Origin: Agapetus fuscipes
Taxonomy: Eukaryota; Arthropoda; Insecta; Trichoptera; Glossosomatidae
DNA: 64,000 bases
Assembly (NCBI GenBank): GCA_951799405.1
Contig: OX637342.1
Coordinates: forward strand, 2,480,001-2,544,000
Direction: 5' to 3'
The position numbers were made by a program, and so were the translations under genes. The notes under the pieces were generated by a model. That model worked only from the letters and a program-made list of their open reading frames with translations, was not told where the DNA came from and did not search any database. This document shows positions 8,018 to 18,284 of the stretch, piece by piece (positions within the stretch are counted from its first letter, which is position 1; each line of letters begins with the position of its first letter).

Positions 8018-10532
8018 TTTAAAAAAAAGGTGCGCGGGCGCGGGAGCGGTGAGGTTGTGACGGGCGGGACTGGACAGGTCGTACAGTCGTAATTATTTTC
8101 GATTCTCTCCGTTTTAAGGACATTGTGTAATTGTGTATGTAAAGAGAGGCACTTTACCCACCTCCACCCACCAAGTTCATACAACTCATGCGGAGTCGCT
8201 TCACTTGGTGATACTTCACTTGCAATGTTTTTTTGGCGGCGGAAGGCCTTCCCGTTGAAGTTAATCAGCTAAAGTTACTCTACTCAAGAAAGGAAAAAGA
8301 GGATCCTCAAATCAGGGGCTAACGCATGACTCTAAGAAGTCCCACCCTCCCCAGAACGTCGAGGTTACTGAAGCTAATGTGCCTGACGGGAGCCCTTCAT
8401 TGACGTGTATCGAACGAGTTGCCATCCGCGCTGAGCGCAGTAAGTTATGGGTGTACATACGTCAATATGTATGGGTGTCGCGAGGACTGACTGAGGGCTA
8501 ATGGTCACCTCTGCCCAGTCTTGAGCCCGCGGCTGCGAACTCGTGCCAGGACTGGCAGAAGCGGCGGAATGCAAGGTAGTTGGCTCTACTGGCAACGAGG
8601 TCCGCGTAGCCGACCGGTCCGGAACCGGCCGGCCGGACTGCGTCGATGAGGAGCTCTCGTTGAGAGTGCAGCAGAGGGCAATCCCACAGGACGTGCCGCA
8701 CGTCCTGGGCAATGGGTCCGCACAAACACTCCCCTCCACCCTGAGAGATGACGCCCCGTTCTAAAAGGTAGTGCGCAAATTTCCCGTGACCAGTGAGGAA
8801 CTGGCTGGTGAAGTGGTCCGGGACGAGCCACCGCGCAGCCATGCGCTCCCTGATCGACGGAAAAAAGGAGTAGATGACCTTGTCACACGATGTGACGTCC
8901 CAGTACCTTTGCCACTGTGCGTATATAGCGTCGCGAACCGAGTCCCTGACACGCTGCGTCAGGCGTCCATCCGGCGGCGGCGGGATCACCTGATGTTCAA
9001 GCTTGGCCGGGAGGCCTCGCCTGAGAGAACCGATAGCGGCGCGGTACTGGAGCTCGAGGTCGAGGGGGAGCACCCCGGCTAGGGCCGGGAGCGAGTCCGT
9101 CGCGGTGGATCGGTACGCTTTTGTCAGGAGGAGCAACGAACTCCTCTGACCGGAAAGCGCCGCGCGTCGTGCATTTCCACGCCGACACTTGTCCGCCCAG
9201 CATGACGCCGCATAAGCGGCGGTGCCGAGGAAGACCGAGTCATAGAGGATGCGGAGTGCACGACCCCGCAGGCCCCACGACGTGTTCGATAGTCGAGCCA
9301 TCTTCCCGAATGCGCTATTCGCCTTCTGGGTGATGGCTTTCGCGTGCTCAACGAAGGGGAAGTTGGCGTTCAGGGAAACGCCCAGGTATACTACGGTCCG
9401 CGAGAATTTTACGCGTGTGTCTAGGAACATTATTTTTGGGGGTCTACCGACGTCTAGCTTACCCTTGAGGAGGATAGCTTCGGTCTTGTGGGGAGCAAAG
9501 GAGAGCTTATTATTAACCCCCCAGTCTGCTATGGCGCGGAGGGCTGACTGAGATAGAGATTCCATCTCAGCACGTGATCCCGCCTCCACAGTGAGAAGCG
9601 CATCGTCCGCGTAAGCACGCACCTCGCAGCCCTGGGGGAGAGGGAGAGAGAGAAGGTCATCAAACAGGATGTTCCAGAGGAGGGGCCCGAGGACTGAGCC
9701 CTGGGGGCATCCCCTGGATACATCCCTCTCAATAAGGGTGGGGCCCGCGTCCATCGTAACGCGTCGCGCGGAGAAGTACGAAGCTATGCAGTCGTATATA
9801 TTAGCCGGAATATTACGACGCCTGAGCTTCGCCAAGATCATGGGCCACCAGGCGCTATCGAAAGCGCCTGAAATGTCCAGGAGAACCGCCAGTACGTACT
9901 TGGAAGTCGATTCCCTGACCGCCTCCATGGCCGACCGGATGGCGTCCTCCGTAGAGAGGCCAGGCCGGAAGCCATACTGGCGGGCGGAAATTGACATTCC
10001 GGAAGTGGTGAGGTGGGATTCAACTCGATTAGCGATGAGCTTTTCGAGTATCTTCCCAAGGACTGGGAGAAGGGTTATGGGGCGATATGCTTTAGGGTCC
10101 GTCGGTGGTTTCGCGGTGGTTTTGCGGAGTACCTTGAGGAGGCCGACCTTCCAACAGCGCGGGAAGACTCCTTGCTGGATGCACGCGGCGAAAATGGCTT
10201 TAATGTCGTGTGGGGCTACGGCCCACGCCACCTTGACCATAGAATTATTGATTCTATCTAGTCCAGGGGCTTTCCGCGGAGCAAGTGATTTTACAATCGC
10301 ATCTATCTCACTGAAGGTGGGTAGAGACGACTCTGCGCTATCCAATGGACGCGCAGCCTCGGCACGGATCTGTGCATCTTGCTCGCTGTCAATCAGCGGG
10401 CAGTCCGTGGTGATGAGCGCGTCGAGGAAGGCCTCGCACGTGGACGTGAGTGTGCCAGAGTGGCCGCGCGCCCCAGGAAGAGTGATTCCGCTAAGCACCC
10501 CGCCCAGCGTGACGCTAGACGTTACCATGCGG
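8018..10532 (-). mobile_element. 5'-truncated R1-clade non-LTR retrotransposon
   Basis: The insertion contains the reverse transcriptase frame 8498-10528 and about 480 bp of 3' UTR. TATTTTAT occurs on both sides (8010-8017 and 10533-10540). It may be the target duplication, but it is AT-rich and weak evidence. The endonuclease half of ORF2 and ORF1 are missing, a typical 5' truncation. Its GC content is far above that of the host DNA, so it is a rather young insertion. R1-clade elements often target rDNA or telomeric repeats; this copy sits inside a hAT transposon. Confidence 0.85.
8498..10528 (-). CDS. R1-clade reverse transcriptase (ORF2 C-terminal fragment)
   Basis: The open frame has 676 codons and no internal stop. 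The protein would copy the element's RNA at nicked chromosomal DNA. Visible motifs are KAPGLD at residues 86-91, FRPG at 187-190, the catalytic aspartate motif LLDISGAFD at 216-224, RGCPQGSVLGP at 272-282 and the catalytic YADD at 306-309. The C-terminal zinc-knuckle-like motif C-x-C-x8-H-x4-C at about 601-617 is characteristic of R1-clade ORF2. Full ORF2 proteins of this clade are over 1000 residues and begin with an apurinic-like endonuclease domain, which is absent here. The start codon listed is only the first ATG after the truncation point, not a native start. The open frames on the other strand here (for example 9669-10553 plus) are shadows. Confidence 0.9.
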   Translation of the reverse strand: MVTSSVTLGGVLSGITLPGARGHSGTLTSTCEAFLDALITTDCPLIDSEQDAQIRAEAARPLDSAESSLPTFSEIDAIVKSLAPRKAPGLDRINNSMVKVAWAVAPHDIKAIFAACIQQGVFPRCWKVGLLKVLRKTTAKPPTDPKAYRPITLLPVLGKILEKLIANRVESHLTTSGMSISARQYGFRPGLSTEDAIRSAMEAVRESTSKYVLAVLLDISGAFDSAWWPMILAKLRRRNIPANIYDCIASYFSARRVTMDAGPTLIERDVSRGCPQGSVLGPLLWNILFDDLLSLPLPQGCEVRAYADDALLTVEAGSRAEMESLSQSALRAIADWGVNNKLSFAPHKTEAILLKGKLDVGRPPKIMFLDTRVKFSRTVVYLGVSLNANFPFVEHAKAITQKANSAFGKMARLSNTSWGLRGRALRILYDSVFLGTAAYAASCWADKCRRGNARRAALSGQRSSLLLLTKAYRSTATDSLPALAGVLPLDLELQYRAAIGSLRRGLPAKLEHQVIPPPPDGRLTQRVRDSVRDAIYAQWQRYWDVTSCDKVIYSFFPSIRERMAARWLVPDHFTSQFLTGHGKFAHYLLERGVISQGGGECLCGPIAQDVRHVLWDCPLLHSQRELLIDAVRPAGSGPVGYADLVASRANYLAFRRFCQSWHEFAAAGSRLGRGDH

Positions 10533-10663
10533 TATTTTATGCATAAACATTAATAAAATTCGATAAGTACAGGACCTTGTTGACTTTTTTGGCGACCCCA
10601 TTAATATCTTTCGCGACCCCACCCGGGGTCGCGACCCCAGGGTTGCGGACCGCTGTTGTAAAT

Positions 10664-11862
10664 AACGCCTTTATAATAATACTTTTTTTTTTTTTTTAAT
10701 GACATTTCTTACCTAATTGAATACGAACTGTGGTGTAAAGAGCAAAGGGTTTCTCTACGATTCGTCAATTTTGTATTCCACGCATCGATATTTAATGTCT
10801 TCGACCACGAGCGACATTTTTTTTTTTACAATTGAACTTTAATAAATATGTCGTATTACATAAATAAATATTGTTTCGCTTGACTTATATTTTTCTATGA
10901 CACTTACGAACCATACTATAACAAGTTATCTTTGTTATTGACACCCCTGTTTTAGTAGACAACGATTTCTTATTCAATTGTGGAATAACTCTTGAATAAG
11001 CTCCGTCTGTTTATTTTAAAATTTGATGCTTAATGTGTTTATTTGAATATATTTAGGGTTTATTTTTATTTGAGCTTTCATCTTATAACTACGCATACAG
11101 CATGTGTATTGTGTTAGCGCACTTCAATCACGCGTGTCTGCTTGTGGGCATGAATTTAATACAATTCTTAATGTTAAATATACATCTAGCAAATTAGACA
11201 ATATATTATAATTAACTATGGGTCTAAGATTAAGTCAGGCGTATGGCCGTTAGTTTGCTTTTTGTCGGTTGGAATAATTCCGATTACCAATTCCCACAGT
11301 GGGTTAGTGTTTTGAGAAGACTAGGGTTGAAATACGAACCTTCAGTTGACCTCGCCCCCGCATACACATAATTTTGTTTTCCCTGATATATTGGCATTTT
11401 CCGATGAGCACCAACATTCAGTTATAACAAAGTGGAGTCAAAACTGTTTTGATGCAAGTACACGCTATATCCGTTTCAAACAACCTCAACACAAATCCTT
11501 GTTCAAAAGCGAGCAGAACTCCGAAGAAGTCGCCCAAGAGGAGACGAAACGTCAGCTAAAAGTCTTCAAGAAAGATCTAGAAAAAAGAAAAAGAAAAAAG
11601 AAGAAAAAATATGGACCACGGTCAAAACCTGGAACCAAAAAATCAAGCATAAGACAACAATGATACTCCGAGTGTCACCACACTGGTAACTAATTGTTCG
11701 TTTTTTTTCTGCATTTTTGGCATAACAAAATTGTCATCTTTGCGAAAAAATGCAGTTTTCATGGTCAGTGTATTCACCAATATGGAAATAAAAATAGTAT
11801 ACCTACTTATAAAACATGATGGCAAATTGTGTAATTATTGGGTGTCAAAACACAATATAAAG
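10664..11862. other. Spacer with RepA fragment and lysine-rich open frame
   Basis: A partial plus-strand RepA lies at about 11085-11190. The plus frame 11346-11663 (105 codons) is unusually polar, with a run KRKRKKKKKYGPRSKPG near its end, and is not recognised. Inside it, 11521-11551 holds a hairpin motif like that of RepD (see findings). The remainder is AT-rich and unassigned. Confidence 0.4.
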
Positions 11863-11875
11863 AAACAAACAAATC

Positions 11876-12035
11876 GTTCGTTCCTCTTTGTAGAGGACAT
11901 ACGTCTCCTGAAGACGTCGGATATGACTCCGATGAAACGTAGAGAAAATCGTTCTTCTCTTTTGCACGGTCAGTAAAATCCGTTTTTTCATTCTTCAAAA
12001 TGTCTAACGACCGTAATCATATATTTAAAATCTTT
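11876..12035 (+). mobile_element. RepD copy 2: 160-bp unit with exact 13-bp target duplication
   Basis: The unit is flanked by AAACAAACAAATC on both sides (11863-11875 and 12036-12048). A duplication of that length is typical of retro-insertion rather than cut-and-paste transposition. It contains TACGTC (11900-11905), two bases, CTGAAGA (11908-11914), one base, a 6-bp stem GTCGGA/TCCGAT with loop TATGAC, then GAAACGTA (11934-11941). The flanking TACGT and ACGTA can pair perfectly. That is the arrangement of hammerhead core elements with stems III and II, but stem I is reduced to two bases. No protein is encoded. Confidence 0.7.
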
Positions 12036-12404
12036 AAACAAACAAATCAATGTATTTCACATGATTATTTCGTATTCTATGGTATTTGACAGCTCTGCAG
12101 TTGCCAAGTCTGGTTGACAGGTGGGTCTCATAATACTGCATTAAATGTATGAGTATGTTTACTTATGTGTGTGTGTCTATTTGTGTGTTTTACTTTCTTG
12201 TATATGTGTGTTTAGACGTAAGTATTTGGATGGTTGTACCTACTCGTGTTTGCTAAAACTTTTTACTCGAGACGATTCTGGCATGGTCAGGTGTATGCTC
12301 GAATAGTCCTTAGTCACCTATAAATACAGAGTGCAGTGCTTTGAAGGGTTTTTTAACAAAAATTCAAACTGTGGACCAAATGTGAGCAAATGCTTAAATA
12401 AATA

Positions 12405-12650
12405 AAAATCGATCTATAATCTATAATCTATAATCTAAGCTGCAAGGATATGTAAGCATTTAAGGCTCATATGAAATGCATGCCTACAGACAGGCACATG
12501 TAGGTTCGCGCCTACACATTCTGCATGTGTGCATACAAATAAAGAAAACCTCACATGGACATAAACCTTGCAACTCCTGCCGCCGTTCCCTGAACCGGGG
12601 TGGCATTGGCAAAAGTGAACCGATTTTTACAGTACGGGTGTATTATGTAT
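12405..12650 (-). repeat. RepA copy
   Basis: Reverse-oriented copy with three tail units (TATAATC repeats at 12413-12436). It is diverged in the middle and lacks the extreme 5' end. Confidence 0.75.
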
Positions 12651-13084
12651 TAAATTGAGCCCATGCAAATTGTAGCAAAATTCCGTAAGCTAGTTTCGTC
12701 TCTTCCAATGCTACAACTCACTGGTTTTCCTTAATATATTCGCATTTTCCAATGGTAAGCAATGTGTATGATTATGCAGCCTAATAAGCGTTATCTAATT
12801 GTGTTTCCGTGTTCGGGGAAAATTCCGAGAAAATTTGTGCCACAAAATCTGATTCACGTGCCGATGTATAATTTGACTAAAAGGATATTTACATAAAATA
12901 ATGATTATATGTATTGAAATATAAAACCAAGATACTAACCGAGTTTTTGATGGTTCAATGAAATCAGGCAACAAGTATGAAAATATTTTATCTTAAGGTT
13001 TGAGGTTGGTTATACTGTAAAAATTGGTTCACTTTGGGCAATTATAGGTAGATACTCTTGTTTCGGAAAAAGTCGGAAAAAGTT

Positions 13085-13330
13085 GCAGAGTCAATAATGT
13101 ATCTATAATCTAAGTTGCAAGGATATATTCATTTAAAGCTCTCAAATGCATGCCCATAAACAAACACGTGTAGTTCGCTCTAACCAATGCTGAATGTGTA
13201 CTTACAAATAAAATCTAAACCTCAAACAAACATAAGCCCTACAACTTTTGCCGATCTTACCTGACACAGGGGTGACATTGGCAAAGTGAACCATTTTTTA
13301 CAGTATGGGTGGTCAGCCTCATACCAACAC
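13085..13330 (-). repeat. RepA copy, next to a plus-strand fragment
   Basis: Nearly complete reverse-oriented copy. A short plus-oriented fragment of the same family, around TACTGTAAAAATTGGTTCAC, lies just before it at about 13010-13060. Confidence 0.75.
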
Positions 13331-13414
13331 AACACAGCAGAGTGAATGTTCATTTTAAGATTTATTTTTCTTTTACACAATTACACATACAGAGAACGCG
13401 ATATTACATTCTGT

Positions 13415-13668
13415 TCCTTTGGTGCTTGTTTTTTCTATGTCCATCAGAGGTAATTTCCCATGAGCAATGTTTGTATGTGTATTGGACCAATGCGTCTTAA
13501 AAAAACTGGAAATTGATTTTTCAAATATTGAAAACAATTCTCAAATTATCGTTGTTCACGTTTTTTACCTACGTATAGCTAAAATTTCGTAGAATGTGAT
13601 TGTTAAGACAATAAAATTGAAAGATCATCTTTGAATCAAATGGTATAAAAGCCAAACAAGCACTGAAG
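13415..13668 (+). mobile_element. RepC copy: MITE related to RepB
   Basis: The terminal inverted repeats are built on TTCCTTTGGTGCTTGTTTT and AAGCCAAACAAGCACTGAAGG. The interior carries CATGAGCAATGTTTGTATG and a GCTCAGATT-like block, as RepB does. The family consensus end is near CGTCCCTCAGTGCTTGTTTG. No clear target duplication is visible at this copy. Confidence 0.7.
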
Positions 13669-13669
13669 G

Positions 13670-14570
13670 GATAATTTTTCTGCTTGTTTATCATGCATTT
13701 ACATGTTTTTGCAACTTAGATAAAAAAAAAGGTTCAATATTATTAATAAACTGTAAACGAGCCACTTTCATTCTTTTTTCTCACCGAAAATAAATTCATT
13801 TTTAATAAGGTAGTATTTAAAATTACCTACCTACCCACTTACAACATAAAAATGTGCACGCATACTTGCAAGTAATTTTCAAAGGCTGTTTTTTTTCAAA
13901 TAACTAAAGTATAAAACTTTACAAAACCGTAGTGTTGACTCAAAAATATATGAAAACTTGAACAGCGCTTTTAGTGAGCGATTTACTTTCAGTGTTTTTA
14001 AATTTATACTTGAGGCATGGAAGTAATATTTCAATGGTGTGGCTATGAATGTGATTTAGTTCCAATCGACATGATGCACCGTTTTTGACGCCAGACATTG
14101 TTGATAGTGCTGTCTCGCTCACGACATATGACATGTTTTTGTCATTTTCTATGTAAACAGCGTGTTTGTTCTCCGTCTTTAATATACGTACATATCTCCA
14201 TAGAAACCCATGAAATCACCATGGCAACAGTATTTGTCACTAGTGTTGCTGAAAGTATGAATTAATAAATGTTCCAACCTCATCGTGAAAGGGATGATTT
14301 TCTCAAGTATCTATTACCGCGAGAATAGAAGTTTCTAAATGAATAAACAAGTACTTACATGCTTGAACATCACTTATTCAAGAAATGGCTGTCACTTTCA
14401 CGAGAAAAATATTTCCACAAATGTTTTTTTTTATAAAAGTTATCATGTAAAATATTTTATTAAGTAAACTATTATCTATTCTACATTTTATGAGACATTT
14501 ATTTTCTTTTGCTGGCACGTTTAGAAAATACCAAGTTTGGCATTTATATGCTTTTTTTTCCAATTATGTA
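13670..14570. other. Spacer, nothing recognised
   Basis: AT-rich sequence with only short shadow frames. No terminal repeats, tandem repeats or family matches were found. Confidence 0.4.
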
Positions 14571-14574
14571 GGTT

Positions 14575-14700
14575 ACACACCTGTTGACAGTTGGAAAGTT
14601 ACCGATAGACTGAATTTGGATTTTTGTATGATAAGTGGGTTAGAGCCTTCCTAATTCTCACAGGATTGCTTTCTTAGCACATCCAGTTCTTATACATCGA
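14575..14700 (+). repeat. RepJ, dispersed repeat shared with 23455-23635
   Basis: The segment ACACCTGTTGACAGTTGGAA and the following CCGATAGACTGAATTTGG block recur on the minus strand at 23455-23635 at roughly 85 percent identity by eye. The limits and nature are unknown. It could be part of a LINE or of a larger DNA element. Confidence 0.6.
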
Positions 14701-15464
14701 TGACTTGAGGTACTGTTTAAGTGTCGAGGTCCAATTATCGGTCGAAAAATAATTCGGCGCTTCTCTCGACCCAAAGAGGGCGGCGAGGTCCGTCAAAGGG
14801 CCAGCGAATACCCGAGAGGAAAAAATATGTCCCGACCAAAGATCTGGAATGTTTGTACTGCTTCTCTCCGACCTGCAGCTCTATACATACTGCCTTCTTG
14901 GTTCTTGTGTGGAAGAGTTTGTATGGCAGAGACGGATTTTTTGCTGAACTCATTATCAGTATGGACAATTAATTGAAGGTGATAATGTATACTGCGATTG
15001 TGGAATGATTAAATAAGATGTAGTTTCAATTGAAAATTTGCGACTTTAAATAAAATTGAATAAAAAAATATATCGTAAGAATCGTACTGCTTTATTTGGT
15101 TCACTCATAATTGTTTTTATTTTATATTATTTGACAGTAATATGTACGGATGTGAGGCCTTGAGTCTGACTCAAATTTTTTTTATTTTTTTTTTTGGAAT
15201 CCAATGCGTGAGATTCTTCGGATGTCATGACATGTAGAAATCTATGATACTTGTTGGAGAGGTGTGAGCGTTTGTGTTCTACCGGTTGATTTCCAGATTC
15301 TTTATGGCAAGGGTGCTAGCTGCGCTAGTGTTGTGTTTTATATTGCATTGCCTTTGTTTTGAGACTTTGAAAGGGAGTGACGATTGACATCAGTTTGTAA
15401 TAAAAAGGCTGCGAAAAGAACAAATTTAGTTCAACACAAAAGAATCCTAAAAATTATAAGTTAC
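14701..15464. other. Spacer with an 83-codon unassigned frame
   Basis: 14721-14972 plus is open on both strands (83 codons plus, 77 minus) and GC-richer, containing GGGCGGCGAGGTCCG-like sequence. No family is recognised. It may be a fragment of a mobile element. A T-rich stretch lies at about 15177-15200. Confidence 0.3.
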
Positions 15465-15610
15465 TTTAACTGTAATTGTAGCTCTGCCGCCATTCCGCTA
15501 GAGGTGGCCAAAGACTCTGCAGATCTGCCTCCATTTCTTCCTTCCCTTTTATACCTCTTTCAATTCATTCATATCCACCACCTTTTATCATATTCTTTCA
15601 CAATCTCCCA
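15465..15610 (-). repeat. LINE 3' end, family L6
   Basis: On the minus strand this reads as the C-terminal end of a reverse transcriptase protein plus the first 3' UTR bases, ending near TAGCGGAATGGCGGCAGAG. It is one of eight remnants of the family described at 53815-54060. Frameshifts are present. Confidence 0.65.
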
Positions 15611-17160
15611 TTCCATTTTTTTCTCAAGTTTATTTTTTGTAAGTTATGTTTTGTTTTTATCTATCAAATAGATGTATTCACAACTATAAAAAAAATGGAT
15701 ACAAAGCTACACATATAAAATTGTGTATATTTCTTTTATCTTTTTTGTCTGTATCTATCACGGAATAAAAATAGACAACCTTTTGTTACGCTCCTGAATG
15801 ACATTTCAAATTAAATATCAGTACGGGACGCGAGATGGCATATCTCGGAGTAGTGACAATTCCAGGAATCCGTGCTTCCGAAGAGACGAGGGTTGTTCTA
15901 AAGGCAGAGAGCATATTGAGAACACACGACAACTAGAGACGTATGTGTTCTCCTACTGTTAAAGGAATCGAGAATGCTAGAGCTTTGACTTTTACGGGTT
16001 AAAGCTATAGAGCATCACCTAACTTGTTGTTGTATGTATCTCTACCAGAGGTAATTTCACATTAGGAATGTTTGTATGTGTACTGTTTCAATGTGTCTTA
16101 TGAAAACTGGAAATCGATTTTAAAAATATTTAAAACAACTCTCTCATTATCGTCTTCTATGTTTTTTTCTTAGCTCAGATTGTGTAGAATGTGAATCTTA
16201 CAACCATTTTATTTTAAGGTATTTTTTTTAATCGAATAGTAGATAAACCAAATTAGCACTGAGGGCACGAGATGTTGGTGAATAAAAAAATGTGGGTGCA
16301 TTTATTCCTAACAGGAATGATTTTTATCCCGGTTGGAAGTAATTTTGCAAAGACGTAATGACATTTTGAAACCAAGTTGTATTGATTTTAAGGAATCCTA
16401 TGCGAGAGGTACCTTTACAATCAATTTTTGAAAAGGGAGGATTGGATTTCTCTGTTTGAACATAAAAAGTCCTTTCATTTTTTGAAGACTTTTATGTACA
16501 TTTCAATAAATGAGTAAACTATCAAAAACCTTATTTATTTTAAATTATTTATGTGATAAGGGAAAGTCAATTAATAAGCATTAAAACTGGCCCACAAATA
16601 TGTATTTCAAAATGTTTTATATTGTTGAAAAATTATAGTTTTCATACAAAGCTTTTAAGTTTCGCTTTTCACATAAACTATGATAAAGAAGGTTATTCTG
16701 GGGTTACTCATTTATTTAAAGTACAAAAAACTTTGGCAAAAAATACAGATAAAAATATTTTATATTTTGTTGATACATATGCAGCATGATAAAGCTTCAA
16801 CTTATAAGTGCCTTCTTGCAGGGATACATTTAAAATTTTCATTTTTACATTAAAGAATAGATTTACAATTTCAAAATTCAATATTCAAACAGCGACTGGA
16901 AATAAAACTGATATCATCATTTAATCTGATATCAGATCAGCTACTGTCATTCACCTTAAGAATTCATGATGTATTGTTTCAATTGATAAATATTTAAGTC
17001 ATCAAATGTCATGACTGTTGAAATAAATTTGCTCCGAAAATACCAGTGGCTGATCCCTCAATAACTACCAAACCATTGGGTTATTAAAGTGTGTGGAAGT
17101 AAAATTGATGTTGCGATGTTTGTCATAATGTAAGGTTTGTCATTTTAATAAGATTACTTT
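15611..17160. other. Spacer containing one RepC copy (16035-16272)
   Basis: Apart from RepC, no recognised feature. A short G-rich segment near 15825-15900 is unassigned. The plus frame 16553-16789 (78 codons) has no known motif. Confidence 0.4.
16035..16272 (+). mobile_element. RepC copy, left end damaged
   Basis: The interior CAGAGGTAATTTCACATTAGG to the right end AAATTAGCACTGAGGGCACG matches the RepC family. The left inverted repeat is largely lost. Confidence 0.65.
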
Positions 17161-17162
17161 AC

Positions 17163-17463
17163 TTTACTTACTTTCTTCGGCTCATAAGCCTTGAAGGCTC
17201 AGGGCCTCCGACACCACAATCCTCCAGGTCTCTCTGTCTTGTGCTGCTTCCCTCCATGGTCCCCTCACTCCCAGAACTTCGGCGTCGGCGTCAACGTTGT
17301 CTGCCCACCGCATCCTGGGACGTCCGAGTGGTCTAACACCTGAGGGAGCACCATTAAAGACTGTTCTGATGATCATGGAGTCCTCTGCACTACAATATGC
17401 AAATTGCTGAAAATTTTGCAAACTCTGTAAAATAATGTATTTCAATTTGGAAACAAAAAACAT
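17163..17463 (-). repeat. RTE-like LINE C-terminal end (family L5)
   Basis: The minus frame 17182-17463 contains PLGRPRMRWADNVDADAEVL followed by WREAAQDRETWRIVVSEA. This is the typical GRPR...W...AQDR.W end of RTE-like and related LINE reverse transcriptases. Two more copies on the same strand lie at 54437-54620 and 62955-63215. All stop at the same 3' region, with TTACTTTACTTTACTT-like sequence on the plus side representing the A-rich tail. Only the last 70 or so codons survive. Confidence 0.75.
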
Positions 17464-17814
17464 TTGCGGGTGGTCTCCAAAATATATAAATAGTTAAAGA
17501 TCGTCAATTAAATATTATCTGCAATGGATTAACAATAAAATAATAATATTTTGAAAAAATCTTAATGTTTCAAAAATTAACCAGAAAGTGAAAGCGATAA
17601 ACCAAAAAAGATAAAAAAAAATGGTGCATATTATTTATAGATAAATTGTACAAGATATGAAAAAAATATTTTTTTGTAAGGAATTAAATTTGTGTTAAAG
17701 TGAGCAAAAGCATAAAGAATTGAAGAAAACAAAAGTATTGTTGCTGTTTTTTTTTATAGTTGATGTTTTTTTCCCGAAAAGTTGGTAAAAAAAAAACACA
17801 ATAAGCTCTCGCTT

Positions 17815-17910
17815 GCGTTGTCCTTGAAATAATTTTTCGTGGCAATTCGGGTCCTATTTATTTTAACAGGTAAGGGGGCCAGCCTAAAGCTTTCTACTTC
17901 AGTGGAAGTG
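17815..17910 (-). repeat. SINE 3'-module fragment (beta type)
   Basis: Contains GGTCCTATTTATTTTAACAGG and AAGGGGGCCAGCCT, matching the 3' module of the double-headed SINE at 6880-7985. The heads are missing. Confidence 0.65.
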
Positions 17911-18284
17911 GAAGATAGACCATTTAAAACCAAAGATTGAACTTATAAAGATGCAGTTTGACAAATCAGTATGTATGATAGATGGTAACAAAAAAATCAC
18001 AAATCGTTTATTTTTTCCATCTTGTCCACGAGCTTATAGCGCTACGCTAAATAAAAAAAATAAAAAAAATAACTGAACACAGTATGTTATTGAAGGTTCA
18101 GTACTATAATTTTCTTGATGAAATAGTTAGGTCTAACGACGTATGAGATATTGTTCGTAGATCGGCGGTTGCGTAACAATAAATTATTTATGTTTTGTTT
18201 CTCACTTAATTTAATTACATCTAAAGAGATAGTCATGAGGTGGAATCTCAACGGCATGACGGGTAGAATACAATATATTGTATA

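Larger units (their letters stand above)
6613..10655. mobile_element. hAT element with perfect 8-bp target duplication, filled by nested insertions
   Basis: The ends are CAGCGGTCCGCAACC (from 6613) and its reverse complement GGTTGCGGACCGCTG (to 10655). TTGTAAAT lies directly outside both (6605-6612 and 10656-10663). CAGNGGTNCNCAAC-type termini, an 8-bp duplication and subterminal GCGACCCC repeats (about 10590-10640) are hallmarks of hAT transposons. Of the 4043 bp, roughly 6880-7985 is a SINE pair holding a Mutator-like element, and 8018-10532 is an R1-clade LINE. Only a few hundred bases of the hAT itself remain, with no transposase, so it was probably a non-autonomous copy. Confidence 0.9.

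Noticed and set aside
8374..8739. 121-codon minus frame overlapping the end of the R1 ORF
   Set aside because: Different frame from the reverse transcriptase end, no motif; the zinc-knuckle end is in the 8498-10528 frame.
8018..10532. rDNA context for the R1-clade element
   Set aside because: No 28S or other rRNA sequence flanks it; the flanks are SINE and hAT sequence.
9669..10553. 294-codon plus-strand open frame
   Set aside because: It lies antisense to the R1-clade reverse transcriptase with clear catalytic motifs; GC-rich coding DNA leaves the opposite strand open. Same for 8543-8764, 8771-9082, 9121-9333 and 9249-9551 plus.
11876..12035. Simple fold-back MITE for RepD
   Set aside because: The inverted arrangement occurs only in copy 1; copies 2 and 3 have no inverted ends and have direct duplications of 13 and 7 bp, so a retro-insertion explains all three better.
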